Shown piece by piece: positions 37,262 through 51,405 of a stretch of 64,000 nucleotides of DNA. Positions within the stretch are counted from its first letter, which is position 1; every line of letters starts with the position of its first letter. The notes under the pieces were generated by a model. It was not told where the DNA came from, did no database searches, and worked only from the letters and a program-made list of their open reading frames with translations. The DNA comes from Taeniopygia guttata (lineage: Eukaryota; Chordata; Aves; Passeriformes; Estrildidae). The position numbers and the translations under genes are program-made. Where the stretch lies: NCBI RefSeq assembly GCF_048771995.1, contig NC_133063.1:5840001-5904000 (forward strand), written 5' to 3'.

Positions 37262-38114
37262 GCATTACTATCTGATTTGTTTTGGGGTTTTTTGGGGATT
37301 TTTTCCCCCAAATACGTAAACTTACATAATCTTCCTTCCCCATACTTTTTGTCAGTGTTTTCATTTTATACGAAAATATAAGATGCAGCTGTGAGTACTT
37401 TGACATTAGGCTATTTCCTCTTTTTTAGTGTCTAGTTGCTGGTTCCTACCAACTCCTTTTTTCTTAACAGCTGTCTCCTAAAATAACAATATCCTTTATT
37501 CAGCTACTTGTGCTTTGTCTGTATGAAAGCTGTTTTTCAATTTCTGTAATAATAGTATGTCTGACTGGTGCCATCCTAATCTTCACAGCATTATTTTTCA
37601 AGAAAATTATGTGTAAAGTGTGTGAAGATTTCCTTCTGAAGGCATTTCATTTGTAAATGCATTTTCTGCTTAGCGTGTTTTCCTTCAGAAGCTGTCTCTG
37701 TTCCATTTTCTACCATTAACAGCATAGATTGAAGATGTATTTGTTTGTGTCTTATGTTATCCCTGAAAAGTTTACTATAAAAATGGTTGTGTTTTATTTA
37801 TTTATTTATTTTATTGTTGTTGGGTTTGCTTTTTTTCAGTTGAAGCATTTTAAAGTGTCTGAAGCATTGTAGGTGACAGAAGGAAAAGATGGTGGAAGCA
37901 ATCTCATTTGATAGATAATTCTGTATTTATCTCCAATAAATAATTGGCATTTTAATCTATTTATCTTTAAAAGATGATGTCATCAATATGAAGAAATAAT
38001 GGCAAACATCTGATTAGATGGCAGAGTTAAACGTGCTTTTGATATCTAAACTTAAGTTTTTTCTGGAAGGGAAATAAACATAGATTTGCCATAATTTTGC
38101 AGACACCATACAAT

Positions 38115-38165
38115 TGAAGCTTTCTACTAGGAGTGAAGCCTTCTGCTAGGAATGAAGCTTCAGTT
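38115..38165. repeat. Imperfect 19-bp tandem repeat
   Basis: Three starts of a tgaagc... unit, at 38115, 38134 and 38153, share a ttctRctagga core in the first two copies. Confidence 0.75.
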
Positions 38166-39011
38166 TTGAATATGCCAGTAAAACCTAAGAGATGGTTGTA
38201 GGTGCCTAACAGCAGAATTTGGGATCTAGATTTTAAAATCTATTTTTCTTGGATAATTTTCAACTTTTCCTTCTACCAATGCCCGTTCCCCCATAGTCTC
38301 TTAATGCCTCTTTCTGTGGGGCCAGAAAGGATTCCAAACACCTGCCATACACTTTTCCTTGAGGTATTTCTGACCCTTGATTTAAAATTGCTTGACAGCC
38401 ATGCTGCAAACTTACTGGCCAATGCTAAATCTCTCTACAGTAATCCTGAAGGAGAAGTATATTGTGATTGCTGGAGAATATGTGCTTAACTTGATAGTGA
38501 CCTGAGACAGACTAGAGCATTCACTCTAAATACTGGGCCATTTTAAAGATGTAGTATGAAGCAGAGAATACGAATGGTCCCTCCTTCTCTTTTCTCCTCT
38601 TCGTTACATGAGGCTTATGTATTTACTATCCCAAAGGATGCCTTGGCCACAGGTTCTCATTTTGAGATCATAGGTTTCTGATATTGAGCCCCAAATGTCA
38701 AGACTCTGCTGTTGGATTATTTTTACTTGCTACATTTAATCTAAATAGAATTAGTATTCTTACTTTCCAGTAATACCTTTCACCCCTCCCAATTTATTTT
38801 CCTCAATATTGTATTTATACTGACTTTTACAAAGTTCACATCTATACAATTATTTCAGTTATCAGCGGTATCCGTTATTTCATCATTTTAACTGTAAATA
38901 TATGGTGTAATCTAAAGCCTTGGAATTTATCCTAAATGTCATGTTGCATCCTTGGGCTCATTCACAGAAATGAATTGAAAACAGATTTAGCTGTGATCAC
39001 GATTCCTGTCC

Positions 39012-39932
39012 TTGAATCATAATATAACCCTCAAAAGATCATCTGATTCAGGCTTTCATGGATAAGGAAGCCTAGATGAGATTACAAAATACCCTGTCCA
39101 ATTGCATCTTGAAAGCCTGCAGTGAAGAGGACTCCACCACATCCCAGGATATTGTTTCCTGGAGTGAAGGATTGTTCTCGGTGCAAAAAAATTATTTCCT
39201 AAGTTGAAACGAAATCTGTACCCATTGCATCTTTTCTTCTCTCTTTCTTTGTAAAGAGAAAGCTTGTGCTGTCTTTCTTTTTAAACATCCTTTAAATACT
39301 GTTAGACTCTGGTGAGGTTCCCACTGAGTTTCTTTTTCTCCAGAGAGATGAGACTTGAATCCTTCAATCTTTCTTGACCAAAGGTTGTCCTGCCCTTTGG
39401 TCATCTTCATGGCCCTGCTTTTGAACTACCTCCAGTCTACCCACATCCTTCTTGAATAGTTTGGGCCAGAACTGAGCACAGCACTCCAGATGCGGCATGA
39501 CAAGCACTAGGATGAGGATGCCCCTGTAGGTGCAGCCCAGGATCTGATTTGTGTTTGTTATCAGTACCCAACTACCCTGATGTTGTCCATCAGGACCCCC
39601 AGAATAGTGCTGTGGCTGCCCAGCCACATGGATCCTAGCTGGTACTGGGCTCTTGGTGATCCTGACCCAGGTGCAGGACTTTGCTCTTGCTTTGGCTAGA
39701 CTTCACGCAGTTCTGTTCTTGCTACCACTGTATTACTCTCAGCCTGACCAGAGCTCCCTGTAAGATGGTTCTCTTTTCTGATATGTCCACTTCAAAACAC
39801 AGTCTAGCATCATCATCATAGCTGGTGAGGGTGATTTCAATCCCATCATCCCAGTCATTAATGAAGATGGTGAAGATGTTGAACAGTGTGGTACCCACTA
39901 TTGATCCATGGGAATCATATGATAGACTGCCA
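39012..39932 (-). mobile_element. CR1 LINE remnant with ORF2 C-terminus, antisense
   Basis: It runs from a decayed CR1 3' end (about 39015) through the reversed 3' UTR into ORF2. The minus-strand frame 39364-39627 keeps the CR1 reverse-transcriptase C-terminal block (LECCAQFWPKLFKKDVGRLE, then a VVQKQ segment, where active CR1 has an LEYCVQFW...VQRRATK-like stretch). Frames are broken and the 5' part is missing. Confidence 0.85.
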
Positions 39933-40710
39933 ACATGAGAATAAATCCCATATTATTTTACAACCTGTACTTCTAGAAGTCCGTAACTAGCAGAGTTGGT
40001 GTTGTGCTGGTCTTTTTTTTCATCTAGCATATTTAAAATATATTCATTAAGTAAAATAAGAGTGTAGCTTTTGCTGGTAGAAGTCAAGAGAGGGAAGGAT
40101 AGATCTGCTCCTATGATCTCTCAGCAATTTTGAAGGCTGAAGTAGTTGGGAGGATTGAAACTCAGTGTTATTTTCTTTCAGTTATTGGCTGGACATAAGT
40201 ATTGATGTAATATTGAGATTAAGGAAATTTAATGTGATGTCCCAATAAATCCTTGTAAAGAAAGTGGGTATTTTGATGGGCTGCTGTATTGTCTTACTTC
40301 ATTTTTCAGCACCACATGAGGATACAGGTCATGCAAAGTCTTGGGCCAAATCTTTCAGTTGAAAGAGAAATGGGGAGTCTCTCTGCTGTCCTTTCCTTCC
40401 CACGTGTGCTGTGTGCCCAGGAGGGCCTAGGAGAGGGAGTGTAAGGGCCTGCAAAGCTTTTGAACAAGTGAAGAAGTTACATCCTCAGAAGCAGTCTGGC
40501 ACCATGGCAGTGTGTGTGGGAGAGATGGTGAGGAGCAGGGAAGCACTCTTGAGATGCTTCTGCGTTTTATGTGAAGAGGCCTCACAAACAGTGTTGGTTA
40601 TCTGCTTGTAACTGCGAGGCAGTGTTGCCCATGTGGTAGTTCATTCAAGAGCATGATTCTCCTGTCAATTAAGGGGTGTAATAAACTACTTAATTCCCTC
40701 CTTCCCGCAG

Positions 40711-41680
40711 AATCATAGAATACTTTGAGTTGGAAAGATCATTAAGTCCATCACTGCCCTATCTACACGTCTTTTAAATCCATACTTTGGATAATGACTC
40801 AACCACTTCCCTGGGCAGCCTGTTCCAGGTTTGACAACCCTTCTGTGCCGTGTTCCCTCCGGAAAGGTTTTCAATCCCGGCTCCGCTCTAGCTCCGGAGG
40901 GAGTGAGCAGGTTCCCCGAGCCCTCCACTGGGCCGACTCCGACTGGAGGCTTTGGAGAGCTCGGGATGAATCCTTGGCGCCGAGGGCGATATGCAGCGAG
41001 ACCCACACGCGGATAAAGATGACACGAGAAGCGTCCTCTCCAAAGCTATGAATTCAAACAAAAACAGAAAAACTGACCCGTACAACCGATTCGTAATTTG
41101 AACATAAAATAACACACGGCCACACTTCTGGCAAAGAACTTTTCCTAATACCCAATTTAAAACTCCTCTGGTGCAACTTGAGGCCACTTCCCCTGGTCCT
41201 TTCACTTGTTACTTGGGTGAAGAGACCAATCCCCACCTGGCTACACCTTCCCTTCAGGCAGTTCTGCAGAGTGATAACACCACCCACCCCTGAGCTTCCT
41301 TTTTTCTAAACAATCCCTGCTCCCCCAGCTGCTCCTCATAAATCTTGTGCTCCAGACTCAATGCACTTTGAAAAGATACTCTGGAGCCTTCCTTCTCTTT
41401 TACCATCTGAGCTGCTCCAGCTCTCTCAGCCTCTCTTTACATGAGGGATACTCCGCTTCTGCAACCATCTAAATGGCTCTGCACTGGACACTTGCTTCAC
41501 TATGTCTGTCTTCCTCTGGTGCTGGGGAGGCCAGAACTGGACACAGCACTTCTGATGTGATCTTGAAGGATGTCTCACTTGACCAGCTGGTGATGCTTTT
41601 CCTAATTTCCTGACCCATAAGGATATAGGTCTTCTGTGCTCTTAGGGTGCATCAGAATTATTGTTTCATACTTGAAAAGT
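40711..41680 (-). mobile_element. CR1 LINE remnant, antisense, split by an LTR insert
   Basis: Starts with the 3'-end signature aatcatagaatactttgag and ttggaaagatcatt, continues to gacaaccctt at 40840, is interrupted at 40846-41124, then resumes exactly with ggcaaagaacttttcctaat, the gcaacttgaggccacttcc block and onward to about 41680. The resumption at the expected CR1 position shows that the interruption is a later insertion. No open frame survives. Confidence 0.85.
40846..41124. mobile_element. Candidate solo LTR, 279 bp, nested in CR1
   Basis: The insert starts TGCCGTGT and ends ACACGGCCACA, so it has the TG...CA ends and partial inverted terminal similarity of an LTR. It is flanked on both sides by cttctg (40840-40845 and 41125-41130), a perfect 6-bp target-site duplication, the length typical of alpha/beta-type (ERVK-like) integrases. 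It is richer in CpG than its surroundings, which suggests a fairly young age. I see no clear AATAAA or TATA box, so orientation is not set. A non-LTR insertion is the alternative, but the ends argue against it. Confidence 0.7.
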
Positions 41681-41689
41681 AGGAAGGCC

Positions 41690-44600
41690 TGCCCAGTAGT
41701 CAGTTTTCAGACCAGCTGTTGAGAAAGCTGTTCCATGGATTAGAAAGGAAATTCTGCTACATGAGCTGATTTTCAAATGCACTAAGGCTTATGCTCTTTC
41801 ATCTTGCTGTCAGGACATTCTACACAGCAGAGAAAGCAGCTCAGCAAGCAGAATATAAGCCCCAGGTGGCAAAGCCTGAAAAATGAGTTAAACATAACTT
41901 TATGAAATAGTTCTAATGGCCACAGCAAATAGTACCCTTATGTTTGGGTTTTTTCACTTACTTATTTACTTCTTACTTTTTTACAAAGAAAGGGAACCAT
42001 ACATGTGGAAGCAGATCACTTTTCCTGGCAACTAATAAACTTAGAATTCTTCTCTAGAACTGAGCCATGCCAATACAGAAACATCACCATTACTTATTTT
42101 TGCACCTTTCCATCACCAATAGGAAATATAAAAGTGCTACTCTGTGAATGCCTCTGTTCTCATACACTTCTCTCCAAGTGGAAGTATAAGTCTTCTAACT
42201 TTGCTACTTATATGGGAAGAGTAAAACATGCTCTAAAATAATATAAAAAGGTAGCAGAATAAAGCATACTAAAATTTTCCATTCTTAAAATTTTTTGCAC
42301 CCTTTAAAGAGGCAACATCCTGAAGATGACTACTGGAGCCCTTTGCAACACTAGTGTTGGAATGTGGGCATTCTGAAGTTTCAGAGCTTCACTGCCAAGT
42401 TAAACTTTAGAGAAACTTCACTTACCCATGCAACCATTTTTCTTCTGTTAATTTTTTCAAACTAATATAATACATGGTGTTTCCTCACCATAAAATGATC
42501 ACAGCAAGATTTTAGGAGGCTTTTGGAAAAAAGCTAGCCAGAGGATTTTATGAAATGAGCAACGATTTTGCTTTTTATAGATAACCTGTAGCTGCAGCCA
42601 CTGGCACTCAAGATATGGTCAATCTCTTCTCTCTTTCTCTGTGATAATTATGACATACAGGAATTAAAAAAATTCTCAAATCTCATCCTAGTTGGATTAC
42701 TGTATAGCAGGAAGGTTGTAGTAGAATTTTTAAGCTGTGCTTTAGCATAAATAATATTTAATATAAAAAAGAATGGGAAAACTGAGAAAAAAATTAAGTG
42801 GAAAAAATAACATGTAGGAGAAAAAATGTAGCAGACTGTCATAACAAAAGACCTGACCAAAAATGATAAATAATTTTTGCTGGTGAAATTGCTGTTGTAT
42901 AAGAACTTGATTTAGCCTAATATATTGCAGCCTTCTCTGAGCAATCAAGAACATGATCATATGGAAATGTGGCTAAATACGGAGCCTTTTCTTCAAAGGC
43001 TTAGTTTGTGTTAAAGCATTATAAAAACAATTGATGTTTTCCTTGTGAACTGACTGAGTAGTCTTAAAATGCCGTCATGTTACTCAGTTCACAGATCAGA
43101 GGGACTGATTTAAGATGAGGGATGGATCTGTGCTTGGAAGATATGAAGAGCCCACCATGGGAAAAGCCTTAGAGAGCACCAGCCAAGGAAGGGGTAAACC
43201 CGACAACAGCAGGATTTAGAGTGAGCTGTCAGCTTACTGATGACAGCATTTGGAAATAGTTCAATATTAATAACATACAGCTGAAATACAACCTTCAGCT
43301 AATCATGGTCTGCTCTTAGTTTCAAAGTTTAAGTTATAGAATATAAATAGTTTATGGACAAAACCAGGTAATTTAGACTTTAAACCTGAGAAGAATTTTC
43401 TCCTTCAGTGGCCTCTGATGAATTGAAGGACCTTGGAAGCTGAGTTCTAAGGAAAGGGTCATTGCTATAACCTGTATGTTTGCATTTTAAGGAGTAGCCT
43501 GAGAGAGTGCATACCAGAACCATTCTTCCTTATCTGTGAATGATAGAAAAAGGTGCCACATTGTTTCTAGGTTCAGTCTCCTTCAGCATTAAGGGAGGAT
43601 GGACCGACGAAAGTGGGAGTAGAGAATTGGTTACAGATCGCTACGAATGGCCAGATTTTGGAGATCACAGCTTGGATGCAAAAGTGGTTAAAGACTAAGT
43701 GGTTTCCCTGATACTAAGAACCATGTCTGTGGAAGAAACATATCACCAAGCATCACCAATTTCATATAGATCATGTGTTGTATTTATAATTTAGTCAGAT
43801 TATCCAGAGGACACATGCTTCCTCCATGACAGTTTTATGCTGTCTTTGAGAAAACACATGAGGCTGATTGCATAGAGTATGTTGTTTGAAAATACTTTGA
43901 AAATATAAAATAGCAGATTGTGTTAGAAGGGTGCAATATTTTAAATTCTCTATTAGGAGGCTGAAGTGTGGATTTGTAGTGTTCTAAAACTTGAGTGAGA
44001 GCAGATGCAGGTTAGCAGATGGAACTGAGGGACAGGGGACACACACTGGGATATTTGGCAGCTTAAGCCTAGCAATAAAAATATTTATTTATTTATGTAT
44101 TATCCATGAATATAAAGTTATTTGAAACAATCTTTGGAAACCCTGTTGTACACAGAGCACTGAAAACCAGGATAACAACACAAGGTAGCACTTTAAAAAA
44201 ATCTTTATTTCAACATGAACTCTTTTCATATCTCTAAAAGCCTGCTTATCCTGAGTGTGTAACTAAGGCAGAAAACCCCAAAGAAAATTATATAATAATA
44301 AGAAAATAAATTGAATTATTTCAAATAGCAGTTCCTGTTAGCATCTTTCTCTTTCAAGTCTTAGATTCTCTGTGACTTAACCTCGTTTCACAACTTCCGA
44401 TTTGTCTGATTCTTGCCTGACATTCCAATGAATCAGACAGAGTGTGCATCAAATACCAATGTTAGCTTTAGCTGTACTTTCTGTAAGAAAGGATCTTATT
44501 GTAGAAGCTGTACAGAAGCTTGGTAGGAGCTCAGACATAGTATCCACAGCTCCAAAAAGAGGCTCAGTCTTCATATTGCCAAGTCCTTGAGGCAGAAATA

Positions 44601-47600
44601 TTGTCCCCATTAGTGACCACCTAAGAGTGCTGGAAGTTTCTTCTGTGCTGGAAGTGATGTGAATTTGCCTCTACAAGCATTAATCCATGTCATAGATTGC
44701 CTAAGAAGATAAATTTAAAGAATATCTAATAAGCTTAATTTTTTCTTATCTGAACTATGTCTATTGCCATATACCTGCCCATATGTGGGCACAGAAATGC
44801 AGGAACTGTAGTTTTGCCATAGTGCTCTGCAATAGTTTCAGTTTATGCTCCTGAATCTTCAGTTTGTTTCTCCCTTGTCTGGATGTTCTCATAACAAACA
44901 AAATGAAAAAAACAAAACAAAATCCATATTTTGCAAGAAGAGAAAGAGAAACAAATCTTTTAATTTTAAAAGAATGCACAGTCTCTTATTGAATCCTAAA
45001 ATGAAGCAAAAAGTAATTTTAATTAAATTAGCTGAGCTACTGAAAATTATGAATTTTTTTTTTATTGCCTTGTTTTTCATTAGCATTTCCCTCAAACTAC
45101 AAATCATTATGCAGCTCAGGAGGATCTGGTCAGTGCCCAGTCAGCTCACTTTCTGCTCCCTCTAACAGGTAGCCCAGCAGTTTGGTCAAGGATGACTGTC
45201 AGAAAGAAGCTACAAATCTCACAACCATGCTAAAAGGACAAGGAGTTGGTGATGTATCACAGGACAGAGGACAGCAGCTAAGGACAACAGGCAGTGATCA
45301 ACATGGGGGAAGTTTGAAAGGAAAGGATGCAGAAGTGGGTAGCAATCTCAGAAGAATTTAGGATCTTTAAGCAGATCCTTTGCGGATAACCCTAAATGAA
45401 TTAGTGCTTAATGTCCTGTATAGTTTATTTGTTATTGTTTCCTTTATAGCTTAGCAGTTATAAAGCATTTAATTACTTGTTTCCTACAGCATTAGACCTC
45501 ATGTCAAATGACCAAGTACAGAAATTAAACATGAGCTTCATTTTGCACTTCTGATGCATTAAGTAGAAATGGTGTCACTACAAAGCATGATCTCTTTGCA
45601 ATGATTACATGTCCTGCAAAAAAAAAATAGTTTGAAGTCTCAAAACCTTTGCCAGATGTCTTCAGGAGATTAAAGACATTTTTTAAAAATAGGCACAAAG
45701 CTAATTAAGTGCTGTGGGAGTAAAATGTCAGTTCTGTCTTCAAAAGTTTAATAGCAGTACCATGTGGCTCTGTACTTAGGCTATTTATTGTGCCTCTAGA
45801 TCATATAAGTAACCTCAGTCAGTCTGAAAATTAAAACAGGGGTCTAGTATGGCCATGTGCTATGTTTTGAGGAATTATCCCGGTGTCTGTGCAGAAGCTA
45901 GCCAGCACCTGCCATCACAGATCCTGCTCTGCTTTTGGCAAACAACACCCTTGTGTTTCGCCCACGAGCACCTCGAACAATGAATAGAAGTGTCCCTCAG
46001 CCTGGGTGACTGCCACTGGTCCAGCGCATGAGAGACTCTGCTTAGGGAGATTTGCAAGTGCTTGGATGGGAAAAGAGAAGGCCCAAACTGGGTCACTGGT
46101 GAACCCCAGACACATTTTTGGAAACCAGTGAATTTTACTAAAGTAAGGGAGAGTATTCACTGTGGGCATAAAATAGCACATAAAAGGCGCAAAGATAAAA
46201 TGCAGGAGAAGGTGCAAAACAACACATATGGTTGTTAAGCCTTGGTACCTTTAAAGATGACTGTGAATTCCCTTTTGAAGACAAGGGAGTTTTTGCAGCT
46301 CTGTTTTCCACATGGGTTTTACATAAGACATGTCTAATCTTTATGTTAGTAGTATTTAGCACAGAGAATAATCAATGCTTGCCTGTATTTTGTCTTTTTT
46401 AATGAGGAAATTGTATTTTCAGAAAACAATCTTTTATACAGGATTGTGTGATACAAGATACAAGACTAACATTGACCACATTTTAAGATAAAATTGTTGA
46501 AGTCCTCATGTTTTTATTTACTTCTTGTTCAGGTTGCCTACCGAATTACAGAATAGATAAAAAATAGAAGGTACCACGAAAATAGTCCTCTCCAAAGCTT
46601 TATTTCTCTTTCTTTGCAAAGGTATTGAATGGTTCTGCAAAGGCCCTGTCATGTTCCCAGTATATTACACATAAGTCAATTAATAATTCTTCCGGCCTGC
46701 CATGTTACTTCTTCATGGACTCTCTGGTGCTCTTCAGGCAATGGAAAAGGTGACAGTAAGTTCAGTTTAATAAAGTCCACAGCTCTTCTCCTTGCCTCAC
46801 ACTAAGGAAATTGAAAAACATCTATCTTTCAGACATGTGTCCTGGTTCCATTTCCTGTTTGTTGCCCTAGGACCTGCAGTGACCATTTTTGTATGTAAGT
46901 CTCTCTTTTTGTATACTTTTTGCTATTAAAATTATTGCTGTTACTATTAATTGTCTTACCTCATTGCTGTTTCCAGTAAATTGCTCTTCTTAATTAAACT
47001 CATGAGCTTCACCTTTTGTGCCTCCAATTCTCCTCTCTGGCCAGCTGTGTCAGAGTGGGAATTGAAGAGGGGGAAGGGGGAGGAGAAAGTAGCAGTGTGG
47101 TTTGGAAAATCTCAGTAGGGGAACTAAATTGGGATGTACCATTCCTAAATTATGACACTTTGAGAAGAAAAACATTATTTTAAAAGGTATTTAAACTGTA
47201 TTTAAAAATTCCAAGGAAAACATCATATTTAGAAAGCCTATGGAATAGTTACTGTAAAGGATTAAGAGCAGACCAGTCTGAACTGTTAAACTGATCTTTG
47301 CATTTCCTCTTAACCTTGACTGGGTTCCTTTGTAATTCCTCAGTGATTAAATTTGTTTCACATTTGCTTAAAATTAGTAGAAGATCCAACTCTGTTTCTA
47401 CTTTGTCTTTGCAATTTTTGAAATACAAAATATTTTTAATCTTGGTTGTTTGTAAATTTTTTTTTTTTTTAATAGTATCACCTGGCAAGTTGACTGTGAA
47501 AATTCAAGTGTTCAATAAGGTGTTTAATTAATCCAAGAGAAACTAGTCAGGCTGCAATAAAGTTTTTAAATGCCTGCTTCCACAGAAAAGGGGAGAAAAA

Positions 47601-50600
47601 CTCTGAGATACTTACTGTAAAAACAACTGGAGTTTTTTGAAAGATCACTGAAAATTAATGGTCTTATGTGTAGCATATATACTTTTCTTCTTTTGCCCTC
47701 ATGTATGTCTCTGCTATCCCCATGAAATCCATGCACTGTGACACTTGTCTTGGATCACTAATTGTGTCATCAGAACTGGGAGAATAGTCAGCAATTTCCC
47801 TCAAAGTCTGGATGGTTACATTGAGTTAAGATAAGCTCACGAAGGTGAGCTTTTGGGCAACTTGGACATTTCCTGTCTCTCAAATACATTTTAACAACCT
47901 AAACAGCAGACGTAGTCTAGGCTGTGAATATGCACTTCAGGGATGTCAGGTAGTAATTGTAGGCATCATGGGCAGTCAGCTTTATAATTTGCTTCTGGAT
48001 AATTTAATTTAATCTGCCCAACAGTGTCCTTTGGCATATCCTTTTTCTTTCCATCTTTTATGAATGTTACAGTTTGCACCCTGCAGGGCTCTTACCTGGT
48101 GGTGGCTAAATCCCAGCATGTTTCTATAGTGCTTGTGCTGCTCCTTCAGTGGTTAGCCCTGTTAAAACCAGTTGTTCATTCATCAAATCACATCTGCCTG
48201 CAACCCCTGCTCCTTCTTTGGGAGATCATTAAATGCCTTGGTGATGGTAACCTTTAAGGGCTGGGCAGACCTGAGCATTAAGGAGATCTTCTGTGGTGTC
48301 AGCTGAATAGCCTGTGCAGCTCAATGCATTCTTATATTCATCAAAACATCTGAAAATGGCCTGCTTTTTTAAAACAGGAATCTGTTGCTTGAGCTCTGGT
48401 CTTTCAGTTGTATGGGCACTAGCACAGTGTTTGTAAACAGAAATGTACATTAAATATGTAACTGTGGACCGTGTACTTTTGTACTATATATAAATAGTAT
48501 CAAGGACGTGAATTCTGAGCTGAAACTCATCCTAGTTATTATCTGATTTCATCAAAGACATGTAAACACAGACTGTCATTTCTCTTTGACCATATGTTCA
48601 AGTGCTTGCATGTAGCATCCTGCCTTGCTTTCATTTGCCCATCTCAATATCTCTGGGTTTATGTTGGTGCTCATATATGTTGTGGCATTCCCAAATCCTT
48701 CATTTCTTTTCCATCTCCAGCTATTTTTTCTTGTTGTCCGCAGTCCCTGTAAACTGTCTGTGGACATACCACCCACAGCAGCTCCCAGGCAGGTGGTTGG
48801 TGGTGCAAAGGTGAGTTTGGCAATTTCAGCATGGCTGGATCATCTGACCTCATCTCCAAGCAGAATTACCACTCCTGTTCAATCATAGTCCATGCTGTTC
48901 AGTAAGGGTCTCTACTGCATGCATTATGTAAGACCATTTCCCAGCTGAGCACTTTCCAGTGAATTAAGATATATTGTATAATCATAGCTAAATAATTTTA
49001 AATGTGTACTTTTTGGGGATATTTCATAATGAGTAAAAAGGCGTACTTAATGAAGCATGAGAAAAATGTGCAATGGTAATTTAAAATAAAACAGACACCT
49101 TCTTCTGTGTGATTTATCACCGAGTAGTTTTGCCTAGACTTTTTTACAGTGGAAACTTAAAAAACTTATTATTTGAACCAGTAAAAAAATCTTGGTTTAG
49201 TACATTAATGATTTCCAGGCAAATTAAATATTAATAGCAAAGTCTGTGAAGTGTAGCTTAAAATGTCTGAAGCTAAGATTTAAAAAGAGATCTTATAAGT
49301 GAAGTGTCTGTGTGGGGGTATGTGTGTGTGCTTGTGCAAGCCTGCCAGCGCAAATGATTCAGGCTCATTTAAGAATGTGCAAACTATTAAGAACAAAGGA
49401 AGGGCTGAGGAAAGATTTGTCAGTAATGATAAAATCAGAGGGACATGTCTTTCTTTATCTTTTGTGAAAGGAAATAATTAAAAATGGCAAGAACTGACCT
49501 CCAGCTTTCAGTCCAAACCTAAAGAATTAGACCTAAAACATCAGCACAAGGAAATGTAATTATAAAGAACTACAGCAGATGTTACAGAGCCTTTTGCAGA
49601 GTACTGAACACTCCCCAGGCAGAGAAAAAATTCACATCAGAAGAAAATGGGATGAAATGGAGAGAAAGTAAGTCATGTCTTGCAAAGTGGGTCCCTGTAG
49701 GCTGCTGTGCAAATGTAAGGCAGTAGATAAAAAACATGATAGTTTTGATCTCTCCTCTATCTTGAAATCATTTATTTGTTTACTGAAATGAATTTTTGGC
49801 TCTTAATTCTTGTGAAATTTTAGTAGCAGAACTGCCTGTTAGTTCTTTTTAGACAAAGCCTTGAAAGGCCTTCAAGCAGAACTTGACTCAAAGCATTGTA
49901 CAGCAGTTCTCATAAGAGGTGTGTTGCCAGCTGTTGTCATACATCAAAAATGGTAGCATAATAAATATTCATTGGTAGACTGTTGCAGATCTGAGAATAA
50001 AGTGAGAATAAATTTGATTCATGTTTAAAATGCCAAATTTTTTTGTTAGTAAAAAAAAGGTTTCCTTTAGGTTTTTCTTTCTCTACACCTTTTGGTTCCT
50101 AGGACAATGATGTTGAAGTAGAACAGGTCTAACCTAGGGGTTAAAAGACTGGCAGTGCTCTGTGTTACTTTACTTTATATCCCTGAGTAAGTTACCTAGG
50201 CCTCAATTTTAGAAAGTGCTTGCCAACAGTCTGTGCCAGAGCTGACATTTTAGAAAAGGAGTAATGCAAATAAAGGAGCTTTGTCCTTATGCAGGCAAGA
50301 CTCAGAATGTCATCCTCAAATGATGCCTAGATTTAGGAAGCCTTTTTAACAGGAAAAAAAGCCTAATTGTTCTAGCATTCTTCCAAGTACTTTGTTGTTG
50401 AGAGGTGTTAATTGCGCTGTGGCAGCACACTGTTAGCAAGGGAGATTTCTTCCTCTTTGATTACAGCAATGTTACCTGTCCCTTTCTTGGCCTTTGCAGG
50501 AGCCCTCACAGCAGCAAGCAGCTGAGAATTGGCAGGAAGGACTCCTTTGGACAATTCACTGAGGTCAGGAATTCCACGGCAGTGTTTTGATGAGCAGTAT

Positions 50601-51344
50601 GAAACAGTACACACAGTAAGCTGTAGAACAAAAATGTTAACCCCAGCAGGATTAAAATAAACTGAGTTTGAGAAGATGGGTATTCTTAACCTCCTCAGTA
50701 TTTGTTTCAAGAGCTGGAGCCTTATAGGAGCAATATGATTTGGATTACATATATAGTTCCCTCTCCTTAGCATGCTGCATGTCCATCTGTGTTATTCCTG
50801 ATTTTCAGCACTGTGTTCTGTAGCAGTAGGAGTGCAGGACATGCTGCAGACTCCACTGGTATTTATCCTGAGAATTAGTCATGGATTTTGTGAATCGAAA
50901 TATCAGTTTATTGCTTCATAAGATGGACATACTCCCTCAAGCCTAGGGAAATACACCCTTTCTACTTCAAACTGAAATGAAATGCCTTTCAGATGTGATG
51001 GTGCCTGTTTTAAAATGTGGACCCATATGGAAGACAGGTTTGAGGGGAACCGAGGAAGACCATGAGATGTGGCCCGACAAGAAATCTGCCATGTGGTGTG
51101 GGATCTCCTGTTTTTTCCTGCAGTACACACATGTGTTACAGTTTCTTGCTGTCATCTGCAAACCTCTCAGAATGGCTGCCAGCAGGGAAAAACGCAAATA
51201 ACATGGTTCTGGTTTTGTATTTCCTTGCACTGCCCCTGTTCAGAGATTGTGCCTGAGTGGTCAGTGAAGAAGTGTCCAGTGTCCTGGGGCTGTCTCTGTT
51301 CTTTCCTCACTCTGTTTGCTATCTCAGCTGCAAGTCTATTTTAA
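41690..51344. other. Long intergenic stretch, no gene seen
   Basis: About 9.6 kb of AT-rich DNA with only short random ORFs. A (ATTT)n tract lies near 44085-44102. A slightly CpG-richer patch around 45930-46090 could be an unrecognised repeat. No exon, RNA gene or known element is visible. Confidence 0.45.
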
Positions 51345-51405
51345 AGAATCACAGAATATCCTGAGTTGGAATCATGACAATCATCAAGTTCAACTTTTGG
51401 ATTTC
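51345..51405 (-). mobile_element. CR1 3'-end fragment, antisense
   Basis: About 60 bases matching the CR1 3' terminus (agaatcacagaatatcctg followed by agttggaa and tcatcaagttcaactt). The remainder of the element is absent. Confidence 0.7.

Larger units (their letters stand above)
32711..39011. other. Intergenic AT-rich stretch, no gene seen
   Basis: It contains the longest open frame of the window outside the kinase introns (154 codons, 35562-36026 +). That frame has no recognisable domain, low-complexity Phe/Leu composition and no conserved context, so I treat it as chance. Also present are a (TTTA)n tract around 37794-37813 and a 28-base T run. Confidence 0.45.
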
